Shown: piece after piece, positions 6,082 through 6,232 of the stretch | Layout of the letters: each line of letters begins with the position of its first letter | Position numbering within the stretch: position 1 is the stretch's first letter | NCBI GenBank assembly: GCA_946545145.1 | Contig: CAMNNG010000066.1 | Coordinates: 1-6,232 of the forward strand | DNA length: 6,232 bases | Source: an uncultured Bacillota bacterium | Lineage (GTDB): Bacteria > Bacillota > Clostridia > Peptostreptococcales > Anaerovoracaceae | Direction: 5' to 3' | Made by a program: the position numbers and the translations under genes | The notes under the pieces: model-generated | The model's input: only the letters and a program-made list of their open reading frames with translations | The model's database searches: none | What the model was told of the DNA's origin: nothing

Positions 6082-6232
6082 TTAGAACGGAAGGTCATCG
6101 TCGTCTATCGACTCGAAGCCCTGCGGCAGTCCGGATGACTGCTGAGGACGCTGCTCAGGCTGCTGCCAGTCATTGGAGGGCTGCTGCCATCCCGACTGAT
6201 TCTGCTGCGGACGTTCCTGCGGCTGCTGCCAG
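6082..6232 (-). CDS. ssb: Single-stranded DNA-binding protein, C-terminal part (cut by the window edge)
   Basis: Only the last 49 residues are present, read from the right edge to the TAA at 6084-6082. They form a disordered Gln/Pro/Trp-rich linker with three WQQP units, followed by the acidic tip IDDDDLPF. This DDDLPF-type tail is the hallmark of bacterial SSB and is the docking site for many replication and repair proteins. The OB-fold domain lies outside the window. The stop codon falls next to the rpsR ribosome binding site, 18 bases before the rpsR ATG, consistent with the conserved ssb-rpsR pair. Identification rests on the tail and gene order; both agree. Confidence 0.93.
   Translation of the reverse strand, partial: WQQPQERPQQNQSGWQQPSNDWQQPEQRPQQSSGLPQGFESIDDDDLPF

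Overview
The window looks like chromosomal DNA from a fairly GC-rich member of the Firmicutes (Bacillota), most likely class Clostridia. The evidence is the minus-strand gene order ssb - rpsR - gdpP - rplI - dnaB followed by a DnaD-type replication gene, the strong Shine-Dalgarno sequences, and the DnaD domain family itself, which belongs to low-GC Gram-positive replication initiation. The genus cannot be named from this sequence alone.

Layout, left to right. Bases 1-123 carry a well-formed vegetative-type promoter (TTGCAC, 17 bp, TACAAT) and leader for a plus-strand acyl-ACP thioesterase gene (124-867). A short convergent intergenic region (868-919) with a small palindrome separates it from a long minus-strand block. 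Read in its own direction, from right to left, that block holds: the 3' end of ssb (6232-6082, cut by the window edge), rpsR (6063-5827), a 62-base gap with a terminator-like hairpin, gdpP (5764-4013), rplI (4016-3573), dnaB (3556-2240) and a dnaD-like gene (start at 2230 or 2239, end 920). Spacing is tight: gdpP and rplI overlap by four bases, rplI to dnaB is 16 bases, and the dnaD-like ribosome binding site overlaps the dnaB stop codon. This indicates one translationally coupled transcript downstream of the hairpin.

Functionally the minus-strand block combines replication (SSB, replicative helicase, DnaD-like initiation protein), ribosomal proteins (S18, L9) and second-messenger turnover (c-di-AMP phosphodiesterase). 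Most of it is the familiar conserved Firmicutes cluster. Two proteins depart from the textbook versions. The DnaD-like protein ends in a coiled-coil plus four-cysteine module that resembles the N-terminal helicase-binding zinc domain of DnaI/DnaC-type helicase loaders, but no AAA+ ATPase domain follows. The GdpP homologue starts directly at its PAS domain, lacks the usual two N-terminal membrane helices, and has no yybS-like membrane gene in front of it. I see no mobile elements, CRISPR arrays, tRNA or rRNA genes, and no wholly unknown gene system.
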